Below, piece by piece: positions 35,041 to 44,257 of a DNA stretch of 64,000 bases. Both the position numbers and the translations under genes were made by a program. Source of the stretch: Bacillus mojavensis RO-H-1 = KCTC 3706 (GTDB lineage Bacteria; Bacillota; Bacilli; Bacillales; Bacillaceae). Every line of letters begins with the position of its first letter. Position 1 is the stretch's first letter. The notes beneath the pieces were generated by a model. It saw nothing but the letters and a program-made list of their open reading frames with translations, made no database searches and was not told the DNA's origin. The stretch covers positions 62,001 to 126,000 of the forward strand of contig NZ_JH600284.1 in NCBI RefSeq assembly GCF_000245335.1, given 5' to 3'.

Positions 35041-35781
35041 ATGATTACACTGACGGATTGCAGCCGCAGGTTTACAGATAAGAAAAAAGTAGTCAAAGCT
35101 GTGCGTGATGTAAGCTTAACAATTCAAAAAGGAGAAGTCGTCGGCATTCTCGGAGAAAACGGAGCCGGCAAAACAACGTTGCTGAGAATGGTCGCGACCC
35201 TGCTTGAACCGACACAGGGCACGATCACAGTGGACGGCTTTGACACGGCCAAGCAGCCGGCCGAGGTCAAGAAACGAATCGGTGTCTTATTCGGAGGAGA
35301 AACAGGACTCTATGACCGGATGACTGCAAAAGAAAATTTACAGTACTTTGGCCGGCTGTACGGGCTGAACCGTCATGAAATCAAAGCGAGAATTGAGGAT
35401 TTATCAAAACGGTTCGGCATGCGTGATTATATGGACCGAAGAGTGGGCGGGTTTTCAAAGGGAATGAGGCAGAAGGTCGCCATTGCCAGGGCGCTGATTC
35501 ACGATCCGGATATCATTTTATTTGACGAGCCGACGACAGGACTAGATATTACGTCAAGCAATATCTTCCGTGAATTTATTCAGCAGCTGAAAAGAGAACA
35601 CAAAACCATCCTGTTCTCCAGCCACATTATGGAGGAGGTTCAGGCGCTCTGTGACAGTGTCATTATGATGCACAGCGGAGAGGTCATTTACAGAGGAGCA
35701 CTTGAAACACTATACGAGAGTGAACGCAGTGACGATTTGAACTACATCTTTATGTCTAAGCTGGTCAGGGGGATTTCATAA
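35041..35781 (+). CDS. natA: Sodium exporter ATP-binding subunit
   Basis: ATPase of the NatAB two-gene Na+ extrusion system. The 246-residue protein has Walker A GENGAGKTTLLR, signature FSKGMRQKVAIARAL, Walker B IILFDEPTTGLD, and FSSHIMEEVQALCD. ATG 35041 follows GGGAGATTGTGAC; upstream in-frame codons lack a ribosome site. It is joined directly to natB (stop and start adjacent). Confidence 0.94.
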   Translation: MITLTDCSRRFTDKKKVVKAVRDVSLTIQKGEVVGILGENGAGKTTLLRMVATLLEPTQGTITVDGFDTAKQPAEVKKRIGVLFGGETGLYDRMTAKENLQYFGRLYGLNRHEIKARIEDLSKRFGMRDYMDRRVGGFSKGMRQKVAIARALIHDPDIILFDEPTTGLDITSSNIFREFIQQLKREHKTILFSSHIMEEVQALCDSVIMMHSGEVIYRGALETLYESERSDDLNYIFMSKLVRGIS

Positions 35782-36942
35782 ATGGTAGGACAGATTTATA
35801 AAAAAGAGATGATCGACGCTTTACGGGACAGAAAAACAATTTTACTGACGATCTTAGTTCCGATGATTACGATGCTGGGCCTTGTGTTTTTCTACGAAAG
35901 CATGCTTTCGGACAAAGGGGAGCAGTACACGATCGCTGTCGGCCACTCCCTGCCTTCAGAGCTGGAAAACAAGCTGAATGCGATTGAGGAAATCAGTGTA
36001 AAGACATTCGCAAAACCTGAACAGGCGGTCGATGACGGGAAAGCGGATGTGTATCTGAACATCCCAAAAGAGTTTGATTCTTATATCACCAGTATGACAA
36101 CTTTTAAGGTTGACGTTTACGGCAGCTCGGTCGATCAAGGGTCATCAAATGCCATGCAGCTTGTGCAATCTGCCTTAGAGCAGTACAAAAATGAAATTGT
36201 GCAAAAACGTTTAACGAGTAAACATATTGACCATTCGGTGATCCAGCCGTTTTCAGTTCAACAAAAAGAAGCAGATGAAGAGCAAGGCGTTTCTGCGATC
36301 ATGCTTTCTGCCATTCTTCCGATGCTGCTTCTAACATCAATCGTTTCCGGTGCCATGCCAATCGCTCTTGACATTATTGCCGGAGAAAAGGACCGGAAAT
36401 CCATAGAAGCGCTGCTGCTGACACCGGTCAGCAGAAACAAAGTGTTAGTCGGCAAGTGGCTTGCGGTTTCTACCTTCGGAATAGCCTCTGGCGTATTATC
36501 ACTGATCTTTCTGATTCTGTGCACCGTCTTATTTACGGAAAAGTTAAGAACAGCCTTTCAGCTGGGAGATCACTTATGGGTCATTATCGGAGCCTCAGCC
36601 TTGATCATCGTGCTTTCTGCCATGCTGATCGCCGCAATGGAGCTTTTGATCAGCATCATTTCCGGCACGGTAAAAGAAGCGCAGAGCTATATGTCTCTTG
36701 TCGTCTTTCTGCCTATATTCCCGATGTTTTTCATCTTCAATAAGGCGCCGAATCAAATCGATCTATCTTACTTTTTCATCCCGTTCCTAAATCTGCACGC
36801 CTTATTTAAACAGTTATTATTCGGGATGATAAATCCGGCTGCCATTCTATATACGTGCGGAACCATCGTCGTGCTCATCGCCATTTTCTTTTTACTGGCC
36901 AGAGCCTGCTTCTTAAAAGACAAATGGGTTTTACCAAAATAA
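35782..36942 (+). CDS. natB: Sodium exporter membrane subunit
   Basis: A 386-residue ABC-2 type permease: one N-terminal helix, a large external domain of about 140 residues, then five to six helices (LPMLLLTSIVSGAMPIALDIIAGEKDRKSIEALLLTPVSR is split here by the typical cytoplasmic Glu-Lys-Asp-Arg motif). It starts directly after natA. The pair exports Na+ with ATP hydrolysis. A terminator follows. Confidence 0.93.
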   Translation: MVGQIYKKEMIDALRDRKTILLTILVPMITMLGLVFFYESMLSDKGEQYTIAVGHSLPSELENKLNAIEEISVKTFAKPEQAVDDGKADVYLNIPKEFDSYITSMTTFKVDVYGSSVDQGSSNAMQLVQSALEQYKNEIVQKRLTSKHIDHSVIQPFSVQQKEADEEQGVSAIMLSAILPMLLLTSIVSGAMPIALDIIAGEKDRKSIEALLLTPVSRNKVLVGKWLAVSTFGIASGVLSLIFLILCTVLFTEKLRTAFQLGDHLWVIIGASALIIVLSAMLIAAMELLISIISGTVKEAQSYMSLVVFLPIFPMFFIFNKAPNQIDLSYFFIPFLNLHALFKQLLFGMINPAAILYTCGTIVVLIAIFFLLARACFLKDKWVLPK

Positions 36943-36948
36943 ACTTGC

Positions 36949-36978
36949 AAAAGGAGAAATACACTTTCTCCTTTTTGT
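36949..36978 (+). terminator. natAB terminator
   Basis: AAAAGGAGAAA (36949-36959) pairs with TTTCTCCTTTT (36965-36975). Confidence 0.8.
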
Positions 36979-37077
36979 GTATGCTGAAAAAAGAAGGAAA
37001 ATAGAAAAAGGATATCTAATACAAAAAGTGGAACCTGCGCTATTTTTCATCAAATCATTTCGGAAGGAGAAGGGACA

Positions 37078-38010
37078 ATGGATCAAACACGTGCACTTGG
37101 GAAAACGAATTTACAGGTGAAACGGATCGGATTCGGCGCAAATGCGGTCGGCGGGCATAATCTGTTTCCGAATCTGAATGATGAAACTGGCAAGGACTTG
37201 GTTCGCACGGCTTTGGACGGTGGCGTGAACTTTATCGATACCGCCTTTATATATGGATTAGGGCGATCCGAAGAATTAATCGGTGAGGTCGTTCAGGAAC
37301 GCGGTGTCCGGGATCAGCTCATGATCGCCTCTAAAGGAGCCCATAAAGAAGGAAACGGCCGCATTGAATTAGACAACAGCCGGGACTTTCTTCGCGGCGA
37401 GGTGGAAAAGAGCCTGAAGCGGCTGAAGACAGATTACATCGATCTGTATTATGTTCATTTTCCGGATGGCAAGACACCTCTTGCGGAAGTCGCGGGCACG
37501 CTGAAGGAACTGAAGGATGAAGGGAAAATCAAAGCGATTGGAGCCTCGAACCTCAATTATCAGCAATTGCAGGAATTTAATGCGGACGGCTACTTGGAGG
37601 TCTTTCAGTCAGAATACTCTTTAATTCAGCGTGATGCTGAGAAGGAGCTGCTCCCATACTGTGAAAAACACGGGATTTCTTTTATTCCATATTTCCCGCT
37701 CGCATCCGGGCTGCTGACCGGAAAGTTTACAAAAGATGAAGCCTTTGACGACAATCGAAAGAACAACCCGCAATTCCAGGGAGAAACCTTTATTCAAAAC
37801 CTGAAAAGAGTAGACAAGCTCAAAGCGGTAGCTGAGGAAAAGAAAGCAGAGACGGCTCATGTCGCCTTGGCATGGCTGTTAACGAGACCGGCTGTAGACG
37901 CCATCATTCCAGGTGCTAAGCGCCCGGAACAGCTGAAGGATAACCTAAAAACCTTAGATGTTGAACTGACGGATGATGAAGCAGATTTCATCAGCGGGAT
38001 TTTTAAATAG
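37078..38010 (+). CDS. yccK: Aldo-keto reductase
   Basis: A 310-residue NADPH-dependent reductase of the AKR11 group (relatives IolS and YhdN). The catalytic tetrad is visible: Asp in [15 protein letters not shown], the Tyr in the same segment, Lys in IASKGAHK, and His in LYYVHFPD. Cofactor-binding ends with [14 protein letters not shown]. Monocistronic; substrate unknown. Start ATG after GGAAGGAG. Confidence 0.9.
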   Translation: MDQTRALGKTNLQVKRIGFGANAVGGHNLFPNLNDETGKDLVRTALDGGVNFIDTAFIYGLGRSEELIGEVVQERGVRDQLMIASKGAHKEGNGRIELDNSRDFLRGEVEKSLKRLKTDYIDLYYVHFPDGKTPLAEVAGTLKELKDEGKIKAIGASNLNYQQLQEFNADGYLEVFQSEYSLIQRDAEKELLPYCEKHGISFIPYFPLASGLLTGKFTKDEAFDDNRKNNPQFQGETFIQNLKRVDKLKAVAEEKKAETAHVALAWLLTRPAVDAIIPGAKRPEQLKDNLKTLDVELTDDEADFISGIFK

Positions 38011-38042
38011 AAAAGGAAATAGCCCTGGGGCTATTTCCTTTT
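38011..38042. terminator. Bidirectional terminator yccK / ycdA
   Basis: AAAAGGAAATAGCCC and GGGCTATTTCCTTTT form a nearly perfect 15-bp stem between convergent genes. Confidence 0.85.
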
Positions 38043-38047
38043 GATGT

Positions 38048-39112
38048 TTATTCTTTAATGAATGCTTCAACTAATTCTGCTGCTCTGTAATCGTCCATAT
38101 CAAGCTGCCACTGGTCGATGTCATTTTTCTTCATTTTCACTTCAACCGTTTTTTCACTTGAAGCCGGGCCAAGCTTTTTGAACTCTTCTGGATAGACTTG
38201 AAGCGCATATTTTACAGCATCTTCATAGCTCGCACCTGAATTCTTGCTGTAGTAGTCTTTCATTCTGTCCTCGATGCGGTCGGAGAGAGAAGAAGCGTCG
38301 ACTGGTTTAATTGTAGCTTCTACAATGGCTTCATCTTTTGAGATGGAAGTTGTTTTCGCTTGAATTGATGAGTTTTTGCTTAATCCTGCTTTAATGCCGT
38401 TCACGATATTATCAAGCGCTTTGCTGTCCGCATATGTGCTTGAAAGGCCTGAAGCTGAGAGGTAGCCGTCTTTTGCGGACTCGTTAAAGTCGTTCACAAT
38501 CTCATTTTTGTTCGCGCCGGTGATTTTTTCGAAATCTTTGTTATCTTTACCGAAAAGAAGGACATCTATATAAGCCGATAAAGCTTTCGCAGAGTCTTGG
38601 AGCTGATCTGCTGTCGCAAGGATTTTTTTGTCTTTTCCGTCAATATTGAATGTAACTGATTTTGGCTTCTTATCACCGTAAGATTCCGGAGTGTAATTCA
38701 GCTCGTATTTTTCGCCTTTATCTACAACGAAGAAAAGATTTCCTTCAACTGATTTGTCAGCGTTAATCGTGCTGCCCTGCAGCTTTTCGTTATAGTCTTC
38801 AGGATCTGTGTCAGACATTTTGGTATCACCTTGATACAAAGTGAAATCCATATGGTCTACATTAAGCGGATCTTTCCCTGTGTTTTTCACAGCGACATTT
38901 ACCTTTAACACGAGCTGATCATCTGAAGTTGACTTATCATACTGAGACGGAAGTGTATAAGAGACATCTTTGATCTTAACTTGAGCTATATCTGCGCTTT
39001 TTTCTGTTTCTGAATTTTTCTTCTCCGCGCTTGTTTTACTTCCGGAACAAGCAGCTGTAAACAGCATCAGCAGGAGAACAAGGAAAACAGTGTACGTTTT
39101 TTTCTGAAACAT
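38048..39112 (-). CDS. ycdA: Lipoprotein of unknown function
   Basis: A 354-residue lipoprotein: signal with lipobox LFTAACS (Cys at residue 22) and a Lys/Glu-rich spacer. The N-terminal half (about residues 45-165) looks like the beta-sandwich DUF4352 domain, with VKIKDVSYTLPSQYD and LKVNVAVKNTGKDPLNVDHMDFTLYQ; the C-terminal half resembles DUF5105, a helical domain found in similar Bacillus lipoproteins. No catalytic motif. In B. subtilis YcdA has been linked to swarming; I cannot confirm that from sequence. Confidence 0.85.
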   Translation of the reverse strand: MFQKKTYTVFLVLLLMLFTAACSGSKTSAEKKNSETEKSADIAQVKIKDVSYTLPSQYDKSTSDDQLVLKVNVAVKNTGKDPLNVDHMDFTLYQGDTKMSDTDPEDYNEKLQGSTINADKSVEGNLFFVVDKGEKYELNYTPESYGDKKPKSVTFNIDGKDKKILATADQLQDSAKALSAYIDVLLFGKDNKDFEKITGANKNEIVNDFNESAKDGYLSASGLSSTYADSKALDNIVNGIKAGLSKNSSIQAKTTSISKDEAIVEATIKPVDASSLSDRIEDRMKDYYSKNSGASYEDAVKYALQVYPEEFKKLGPASSEKTVEVKMKKNDIDQWQLDMDDYRAAELVEAFIKE

Positions 39113-39454
39113 TCATTTTTCCTCCTCAAATGGTTTTGGGAAAGGGGAGTCTTTTGTCTTTGAGAATTGAATCTTTTTGAATGGATTGACATGATGCAGC
39201 CAAAAAAATCGGTTCTTTTCTCATGGTTTTACCCAGATTTCTGGAAACTCCGTCCTTCTTTGCGATTGATGACCTATAAAAAGTTGCAACGGAATTAATT
39301 TTAAGATTATTAGCTTTTATATTGAATAGGTTCATCTTACTATTTTTGGTGAAAAATGTTCTGGTAAAACTGGAAAACACAGAAATTTGTGTATATTAGA
39401 CTACTACTTTGTAATCAGTTGAAGGGTGACATTCGAACGAAGAAAGGGGCTGCT
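39113..39454. other. Divergent intergenic region ycdA-ycdB
   Basis: About 340 bp, AT-rich, serving two divergent genes. A reading frame on the minus strand (39126-39380) has no ribosome site and no recognisable protein. I see a TATATT candidate at about 39393-39398 ahead of ycdB but no matching -35 box. Confidence 0.4.
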
Positions 39455-40849
39455 TTGGTGAAAAAAGAGGAATTGAAACAAAAAGCACTGGAAATCGGCC
39501 GTGTGCCGACACACTTACAGCTGGAAATTGAAGATTATGGAGATGAACAGAAAAGGTCGTATTTTTGCTGGATAGATCCGCAGGATGAAAACAAAGGGAT
39601 TATCGTAGAGCTTGGACCGGACGGACAGCTGGAAGGGCTTTCTCGAGATGTTGAGCCTGAAAGCGGTGAGAAGCTGTCCGAAGACCAAATAGAGGCTATC
39701 TTGATTCAGTTCGTGAACTCTTATTATCCTGAAGCTCCGTCTGCGTTTGTCCGTGAAGAAAATGATGAGGCATTTGATGACAAAGTAAGGTTTTCATATG
39801 TTCAAATGGAAGACGGACTGCCGCTTCCTATGAGTGGTTTTATGGCTGATGTCTCCTTATCAGGGGAGGTGGTGTATTTTCGGTATTACGGAAAAGCGTG
39901 CAATATAATCAAGCCGGAACAGGTCGCAGATGAAAAAGAAGCAATGGCTTATTTCAAGAAAGATGTAGATGTCACTCTCCTATTTGAGATCCTTCATCGC
40001 TCTGTCTACAAAAACGGAGACGATCAGCCGCATTTGGTGTATGAGTTTGAAAAGGCGGGCATTGCTGTACCTGCAGATGTAAGTGAAGAGAAAGAAATAT
40101 TTGATGATGATTATGTGGAGTCAGAAAGCTTTCCCCTTCCCTTATTCGAAGGTATTCACGAAAATGCAGACCCTGGCAGCATGATCGGCTTGAACAGCGG
40201 ACTGGTAAAAGTAAGGGAAGCAGATATAGGGGACGGCAGAAAAAAGATTGTATGGCGGGACAAGGATGAGCAGGAACTCGATAAAGCTGACAAGAGTCTT
40301 AACAGCTGGTTTGAAGGACGTCTTCACAATGTAATTGGAACCATCCATAACAAAGAAACCGGAAAACTCGAAGGTGTTATGTCGTTTATAGACGAAAAAG
40401 GGCCGAATACCGTAAGCGAGGAAGAGTGCGAAAAAATCGCCATTCGTTTTCTGTTCGCGTTATTCCCGAATGCTGATCAATATTTTAAGATCAAATACGA
40501 TAAACAGGGTGAAGAAGGTTCGTCAGCCGGCTTTACGTTTGACGTGCACTGTAACGGAGTTCCGCTTCGGTTTGGGCAGGTCAGAATCTGCGTCAGCCGG
40601 CAGACTGGGCGCATTACCGTTTATATGGGACCGGACATTGACCCTGAAGTGCTCAAAGCTGTTGACCCAGTTCCATCCATTTCACCGGAACAAGCCAAGT
40701 CTATCTTTTGGCGCCATTTTAAAGTGGAGCTTGGCTGGGAGAGAGAATACGGAGAAGATGAAGAAAACAGCTATCGTCTCGTCTACAAGCCGGTATATCC
40801 GAGATTGATTGATGCCCATACTGGTGAGGCTGTCATAAGTGCATTGTAA
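39455..40849 (+). CDS. ycdB: YcdB/YcdC repeat protein, first paralogue
   Basis: A 464-residue cytosolic protein of unknown function. It contains two copies of the YcdB/YcdC (PepSY-like) repeat: an N-terminal unit ending with LPLPMSGFMADVSLSGEVVYFRYYG is mirrored in the C-terminal half by GVPLRFGQVRICVSRQTGRITVYMGP. I start at TTG 39455, 5-6 nt after AAAGGGG; the next codon is GTG. It aligns end to end with the following gene ycdC, which also starts TTG-Val. Related proteins in other bacilli are secreted; this one has no signal peptide. Confidence 0.82.
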   Translation: MVKKEELKQKALEIGRVPTHLQLEIEDYGDEQKRSYFCWIDPQDENKGIIVELGPDGQLEGLSRDVEPESGEKLSEDQIEAILIQFVNSYYPEAPSAFVREENDEAFDDKVRFSYVQMEDGLPLPMSGFMADVSLSGEVVYFRYYGKACNIIKPEQVADEKEAMAYFKKDVDVTLLFEILHRSVYKNGDDQPHLVYEFEKAGIAVPADVSEEKEIFDDDYVESESFPLPLFEGIHENADPGSMIGLNSGLVKVREADIGDGRKKIVWRDKDEQELDKADKSLNSWFEGRLHNVIGTIHNKETGKLEGVMSFIDEKGPNTVSEEECEKIAIRFLFALFPNADQYFKIKYDKQGEEGSSAGFTFDVHCNGVPLRFGQVRICVSRQTGRITVYMGPDIDPEVLKAVDPVPSISPEQAKSIFWRHFKVELGWEREYGEDEENSYRLVYKPVYPRLIDAHTGEAVISAL

Positions 40850-41034
40850 AACAGCTAAAAGTCACACATTTTCGGCGTGTGTACTGGCTGATGCATGAAA
40901 AAAGTAATAGAGAGAATGTGGAAATCCAGTTTCCTTAATAGAAAAGGACCTTTCTTCACTTTAAAAGAAGAAGAGTCTTTTTATATAATAAACAAGGTTC
41001 TCTTTGTCGTAGACTCTTTGAAAGGATGACTTCA

Positions 41035-42396
41035 TTGGTAAACAAACAGCTGAAAAAGAAGGCGCAAGAGATCGGAAATGTACCGCCGCACTATGAGCTT
41101 GAGATAGAAGATTATGCTCAAAAACAAAAGAAGAAGGGGCATGCATACTTCATTTGGAAGGACCCTGAAGATCCGGAAAAGCAAATTATCGTAGAACTCG
41201 CGAGCGACGGCGCTTTGCTCACATTTTCAACAGCCGCCGGCCTCGAGCAGGACAAAAAGCTCCCAGATGCCGAGCTGAAGCTGACAGCTCTTCAGTTTGC
41301 CGCAGCCCACCATCCGGCCACATTTATGAAATTTCATTTTCAAGCCAAGGAAGAACGAGGGCATCACATCCGGTTTGTTTATACAAAAAAACAGCTGGGC
41401 CTCTCGCTCCCCAATTCAGGATTTTTAATAGATATCACACGCAGCGGACAGATTGTCCATTTTTTATATTACGGAGAAGGGAACAAAGCCGACATCCCAA
41501 AGGAATTCGTAGAGAAAGAGAAGGTCATTTCCCATTACGTCAATACAATGTCTTTACGGCTTATGTATGACGTCATTGATGATGAACAATTGCCCAGACT
41601 CGTCTATGAACCGATTTTGCCGGGTTACAACTATCCAGCGGATGTAGACGAAATTGTGCCTGACCAGCACATATCGGATGAAAGAACGGAAAACGGGGCG
41701 CCTCTCCCGCCGCTTGAAAAAAAAGAAGAAACCGATATATATGAAATGCTGGGACTTACTTCTGATATGAAAAAAGTCGGTGAAAGGGACTTCGGAGATG
41801 AACTTGGAAGCACTTGGCGCAAAGGCACTGCACCCGAGCGGAAGGATTTAAGCATAGGAAGCTATTTTGCAACGAGAAATAAAAATACAATCAAAATGAA
41901 GACTGATAAAAAAACAGGGAAATTAAAAGCAGCTATTTCCTTCATGGAACATCAAGTTTCCGGCCAATACTCAACGGAAGAATGCCAAGAGACAGCGCTT
42001 CAGTTTTTGTACGCGCTCTATCCAAGAGCAGATGAGTTTTTCAGAGTGAACCCAATCCGAATCGATGAAAGAGGCAGGGTCCGCAATCATTTTTCTGTCT
42101 GGTATAAAGGAATACCGCTGCGGTTCGGTGCTGCCCGCATCATCGTCAACCCGGAAACCGGAAAAATTGACGCTTTTATGGCTCCGGATATATACCCAGA
42201 GCAATTAGAAACAATCAACCATAAACCGGATGTTTCAGCCGACGAAGCGAGAGAAGCATTTTTATCTGCGTTTGATGTGAGGCTGGAGTGGCAGCCTGAT
42301 TTTTCAGCAGGCAGCCATCAGCATTATAAGCTTGTGTATAAGCCGATTTATCCTCCATATATTGACGCGCATAAAAGAAAAAAGAAGAGGCTGTGA
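41035..42396 (+). CDS. ycdC: YcdB/YcdC repeat protein, second paralogue
   Basis: A 453-residue paralogue of YcdB with the same two-repeat layout (LSLPNSGFLIDITRSGQIVHFLYYG in the first half, split here as LSLPNSGFL and IVHFLYYGEG; GIPLRFGAARIIVNPETG in the second). N-termini align as VNKQLKKKAQEIG against VKKEELKQKALEIG. TTG 41035 follows GAAAGGA with good spacing. The 185-bp gap after ycdB includes an inverted stretch (CCTTTCTTC...GAAGAAG) that could be a weak terminator. Function unknown. Convergent with cwlK, 6 bp apart. Confidence 0.82.
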   Translation: MVNKQLKKKAQEIGNVPPHYELEIEDYAQKQKKKGHAYFIWKDPEDPEKQIIVELASDGALLTFSTAAGLEQDKKLPDAELKLTALQFAAAHHPATFMKFHFQAKEERGHHIRFVYTKKQLGLSLPNSGFLIDITRSGQIVHFLYYGEGNKADIPKEFVEKEKVISHYVNTMSLRLMYDVIDDEQLPRLVYEPILPGYNYPADVDEIVPDQHISDERTENGAPLPPLEKKEETDIYEMLGLTSDMKKVGERDFGDELGSTWRKGTAPERKDLSIGSYFATRNKNTIKMKTDKKTGKLKAAISFMEHQVSGQYSTEECQETALQFLYALYPRADEFFRVNPIRIDERGRVRNHFSVWYKGIPLRFGAARIIVNPETGKIDAFMAPDIYPEQLETINHKPDVSADEAREAFLSAFDVRLEWQPDFSAGSHQHYKLVYKPIYPPYIDAHKRKKKRL

Positions 42397-42402
42397 GGGT
42401 GT

Positions 42403-42906
42403 CTAGTCAGGTATCATTTGCAAGTGGGGATAATCTTTGAACCGTTCCCAATCCCCGCCCCACTCAAATCCGAGTTTTTTAGCGATGGTGACGACCTCCA
42501 GCCAATCTGATATCCCGTTTTGATTGCCGTCGTAATCCATATCCCATAAGATGCTGCCATCCTTTTTCTGAAGAGCGAAATCAATCGCCAAACCATAATT
42601 ATGATACGATTCCCCTCCTTTTGCGTAGGTGACAATATTCCCTTTTTTTGTGCGTCCTTGCTTATATAATTCGTCTTGTTCCTTGAAGGATCTGAATCCT
42701 TCAGTAATCACGATCGAGATGCCTTTATTTGATGCGGCAGCCTTGAGGGTGTCGGCATTTTGCTTCACAATCGGATCAAGAGCGGAAGGAACAGGCCTGT
42801 CCTGCAGAGCGGTTTGAGAGTGCCATGCGTGCCGCACATATGAAAAACAAAGGTCCGCCACAAACAGGAGGCATAAGATGAACGATGTTTTTGCTATTAA
42901 TTTCAT
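42403..42906 (-). CDS. cwlK: L,D-endopeptidase CwlK
   Basis: Cleaves the L-Ala-D-Glu (L-alanyl-D-glutamate) bond of peptidoglycan stem peptides. The 167-residue protein has an N-terminal signal or anchor helix (TSFILCLLFVADLCFSYV) and the VanY/CwlK fold: EGFRSFKEQDELYKQG, the metal-binding SYHNYGLAIDFALQKKDG (His and Asp), and the C-terminal EWGGDWERFKDYPHLQM with the last His ligand. Length equals B. subtilis CwlK. Confidence 0.93.
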   Translation of the reverse strand: MKLIAKTSFILCLLFVADLCFSYVRHAWHSQTALQDRPVPSALDPIVKQNADTLKAAASNKGISIVITEGFRSFKEQDELYKQGRTKKGNIVTYAKGGESYHNYGLAIDFALQKKDGSILWDMDYDGNQNGISDWLEVVTIAKKLGFEWGGDWERFKDYPHLQMIPD

Positions 42907-43026
42907 ACCGGTCTCACTTTCTCATGAGTTGCTGAATGTTATGTTTTAAGCCATTGACTCTCTCTAAAAGAGAATAGCTATGATAAAATATAACATAAAT
43001 AGTAGCAGGAGGAAGGAGGCAGATCA

Positions 43027-44148
43027 TTGAGAGCAAAGATTCCATCTGAAGAAGTGGCGGTAAAACTAAACGAATGGTATAAACACATTCGTGCGTTTGA
43101 AGCAGATCAAGCAGAAGCATTAAAGCAGGAGATCGAGTACGAATTAGAAGACATGGAAGAAAATCAGGATTTACTATTATATTTTTCTTTGATGGAATTT
43201 CGGCATCGGATCATGCTGGACAAGCTGATGCCGGTGAAAGACAGCGACACCGAGCCTCCGTTCTCTGACATGCTGAATGAAATTGAAAGCAATCAGCAAA
43301 AACTGACGGGCTTATTAGAATATTATTTTTACTATTTCAGAGGGATGTACGAATTTAAGCAGAAAAATTTCATTTTAGCCATTGATCATTATAAGCACGC
43401 CGAGGAAAAGCTGGAGTATGTGGAAGATGAGATTGAAAAAGCTGAATTTCTTTTTAAGGTCGCAGAAGTGTACTATCACATCAAACAAACGTATTTTTCG
43501 ATGAATTATGCAAGCCAGGCGCTTGATATCTATACGAAATACGAACTGTACGGCCGCCGCCGCGTGCAGTGTGAATTTATCATTGCCGGAAATTTGACGG
43601 ATGTCTATCATCACGAAAAGGCACTCAAGCACCTGTGCAGCGCTTTGGATTATGCCAGTCAGCTTGAGGAAGCATACATGATTGCTGCGGCTCATTATAA
43701 CGTAGGCCACTGTAAGTACAGCTTGGGAGATCTTAGCGAAGCGGAGGGCTATTTTAAGAAGGCCGCCGCCATTTTTGAAAAGCACAAATTTCAGCAGACC
43801 GTTCAAGCTGTATTTTCACTGACACATATCTACTGTAAAGAAGGAAAATACGACAAAGCAATAGAGACGTATCAACACGGGGTTACAAGCGCGGCAGAAT
43901 GGGCGGATGACATGTACTTAACAAAATTCCGCCTTATTCATGAGCTTTATCTTGGCAGCGGCGACAGGAAGGTGCTCGAAGAATGCTTTGACCTTTTGGA
44001 ATCCCGCCAGCTTTTCGCTGATGCAGAAGAGCTGATGCAGGACGCGGCAGAACGCTTCAATCAGCAGCAAAATTATGAGTCCGCCGCTTTCTTTTACCGC
44101 AGGCTGATGGACATAAAAAAGACACTTGCCGAGCAGCGCTTCCAATAA
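43027..44148 (+). CDS. rapJ: Rap-family TPR regulator
   Basis: A 373-residue Rap protein: N-terminal three-helix bundle (VAVKLNEWYKHIRAFEADQAEALKQEIE) and six to seven TPR repeats (AAHYNVGHCKYSLGDLSEAEGYF, AVFSLTHIYCKEGKYDKAIETY). It starts with TTG after AGGAGGAAGGAGG. Rap proteins dephosphorylate Spo0F-P or block ComA and are inhibited by Phr peptides. No small exported Phr-like ORF follows: a terminator comes within 10 bp. RapJ in B. subtilis acts on Spo0F and responds to PhrC made elsewhere. Confidence 0.92.
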   Translation: MRAKIPSEEVAVKLNEWYKHIRAFEADQAEALKQEIEYELEDMEENQDLLLYFSLMEFRHRIMLDKLMPVKDSDTEPPFSDMLNEIESNQQKLTGLLEYYFYYFRGMYEFKQKNFILAIDHYKHAEEKLEYVEDEIEKAEFLFKVAEVYYHIKQTYFSMNYASQALDIYTKYELYGRRRVQCEFIIAGNLTDVYHHEKALKHLCSALDYASQLEEAYMIAAAHYNVGHCKYSLGDLSEAEGYFKKAAAIFEKHKFQQTVQAVFSLTHIYCKEGKYDKAIETYQHGVTSAAEWADDMYLTKFRLIHELYLGSGDRKVLEECFDLLESRQLFADAEELMQDAAERFNQQQNYESAAFFYRRLMDIKKTLAEQRFQ

Positions 44149-44154
44149 GTGATG

Positions 44155-44187
44155 GCAGAGAACCGAAAAGGTTCTCTGCTTTTTTTA
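44155..44187 (+). terminator. rapJ terminator
   Basis: GCAGAGAACC (44155-44164) pairs with GGTTCTCTGC (44170-44179), then a run of T. Confidence 0.85.
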
Positions 44188-44257
44188 TGCTGTTTTCAAC
44201 CCGGGAAAACAGGGTATTTTCCAGTACACAAAGGAAAATCAGAGGAGGAAATCATTT

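Noticed and set aside
39126..39380. 84-codon minus-strand frame in the ycdA-ycdB gap
   Set aside because: No ribosome site, low-complexity Lys/Ser content and no recognisable motif.
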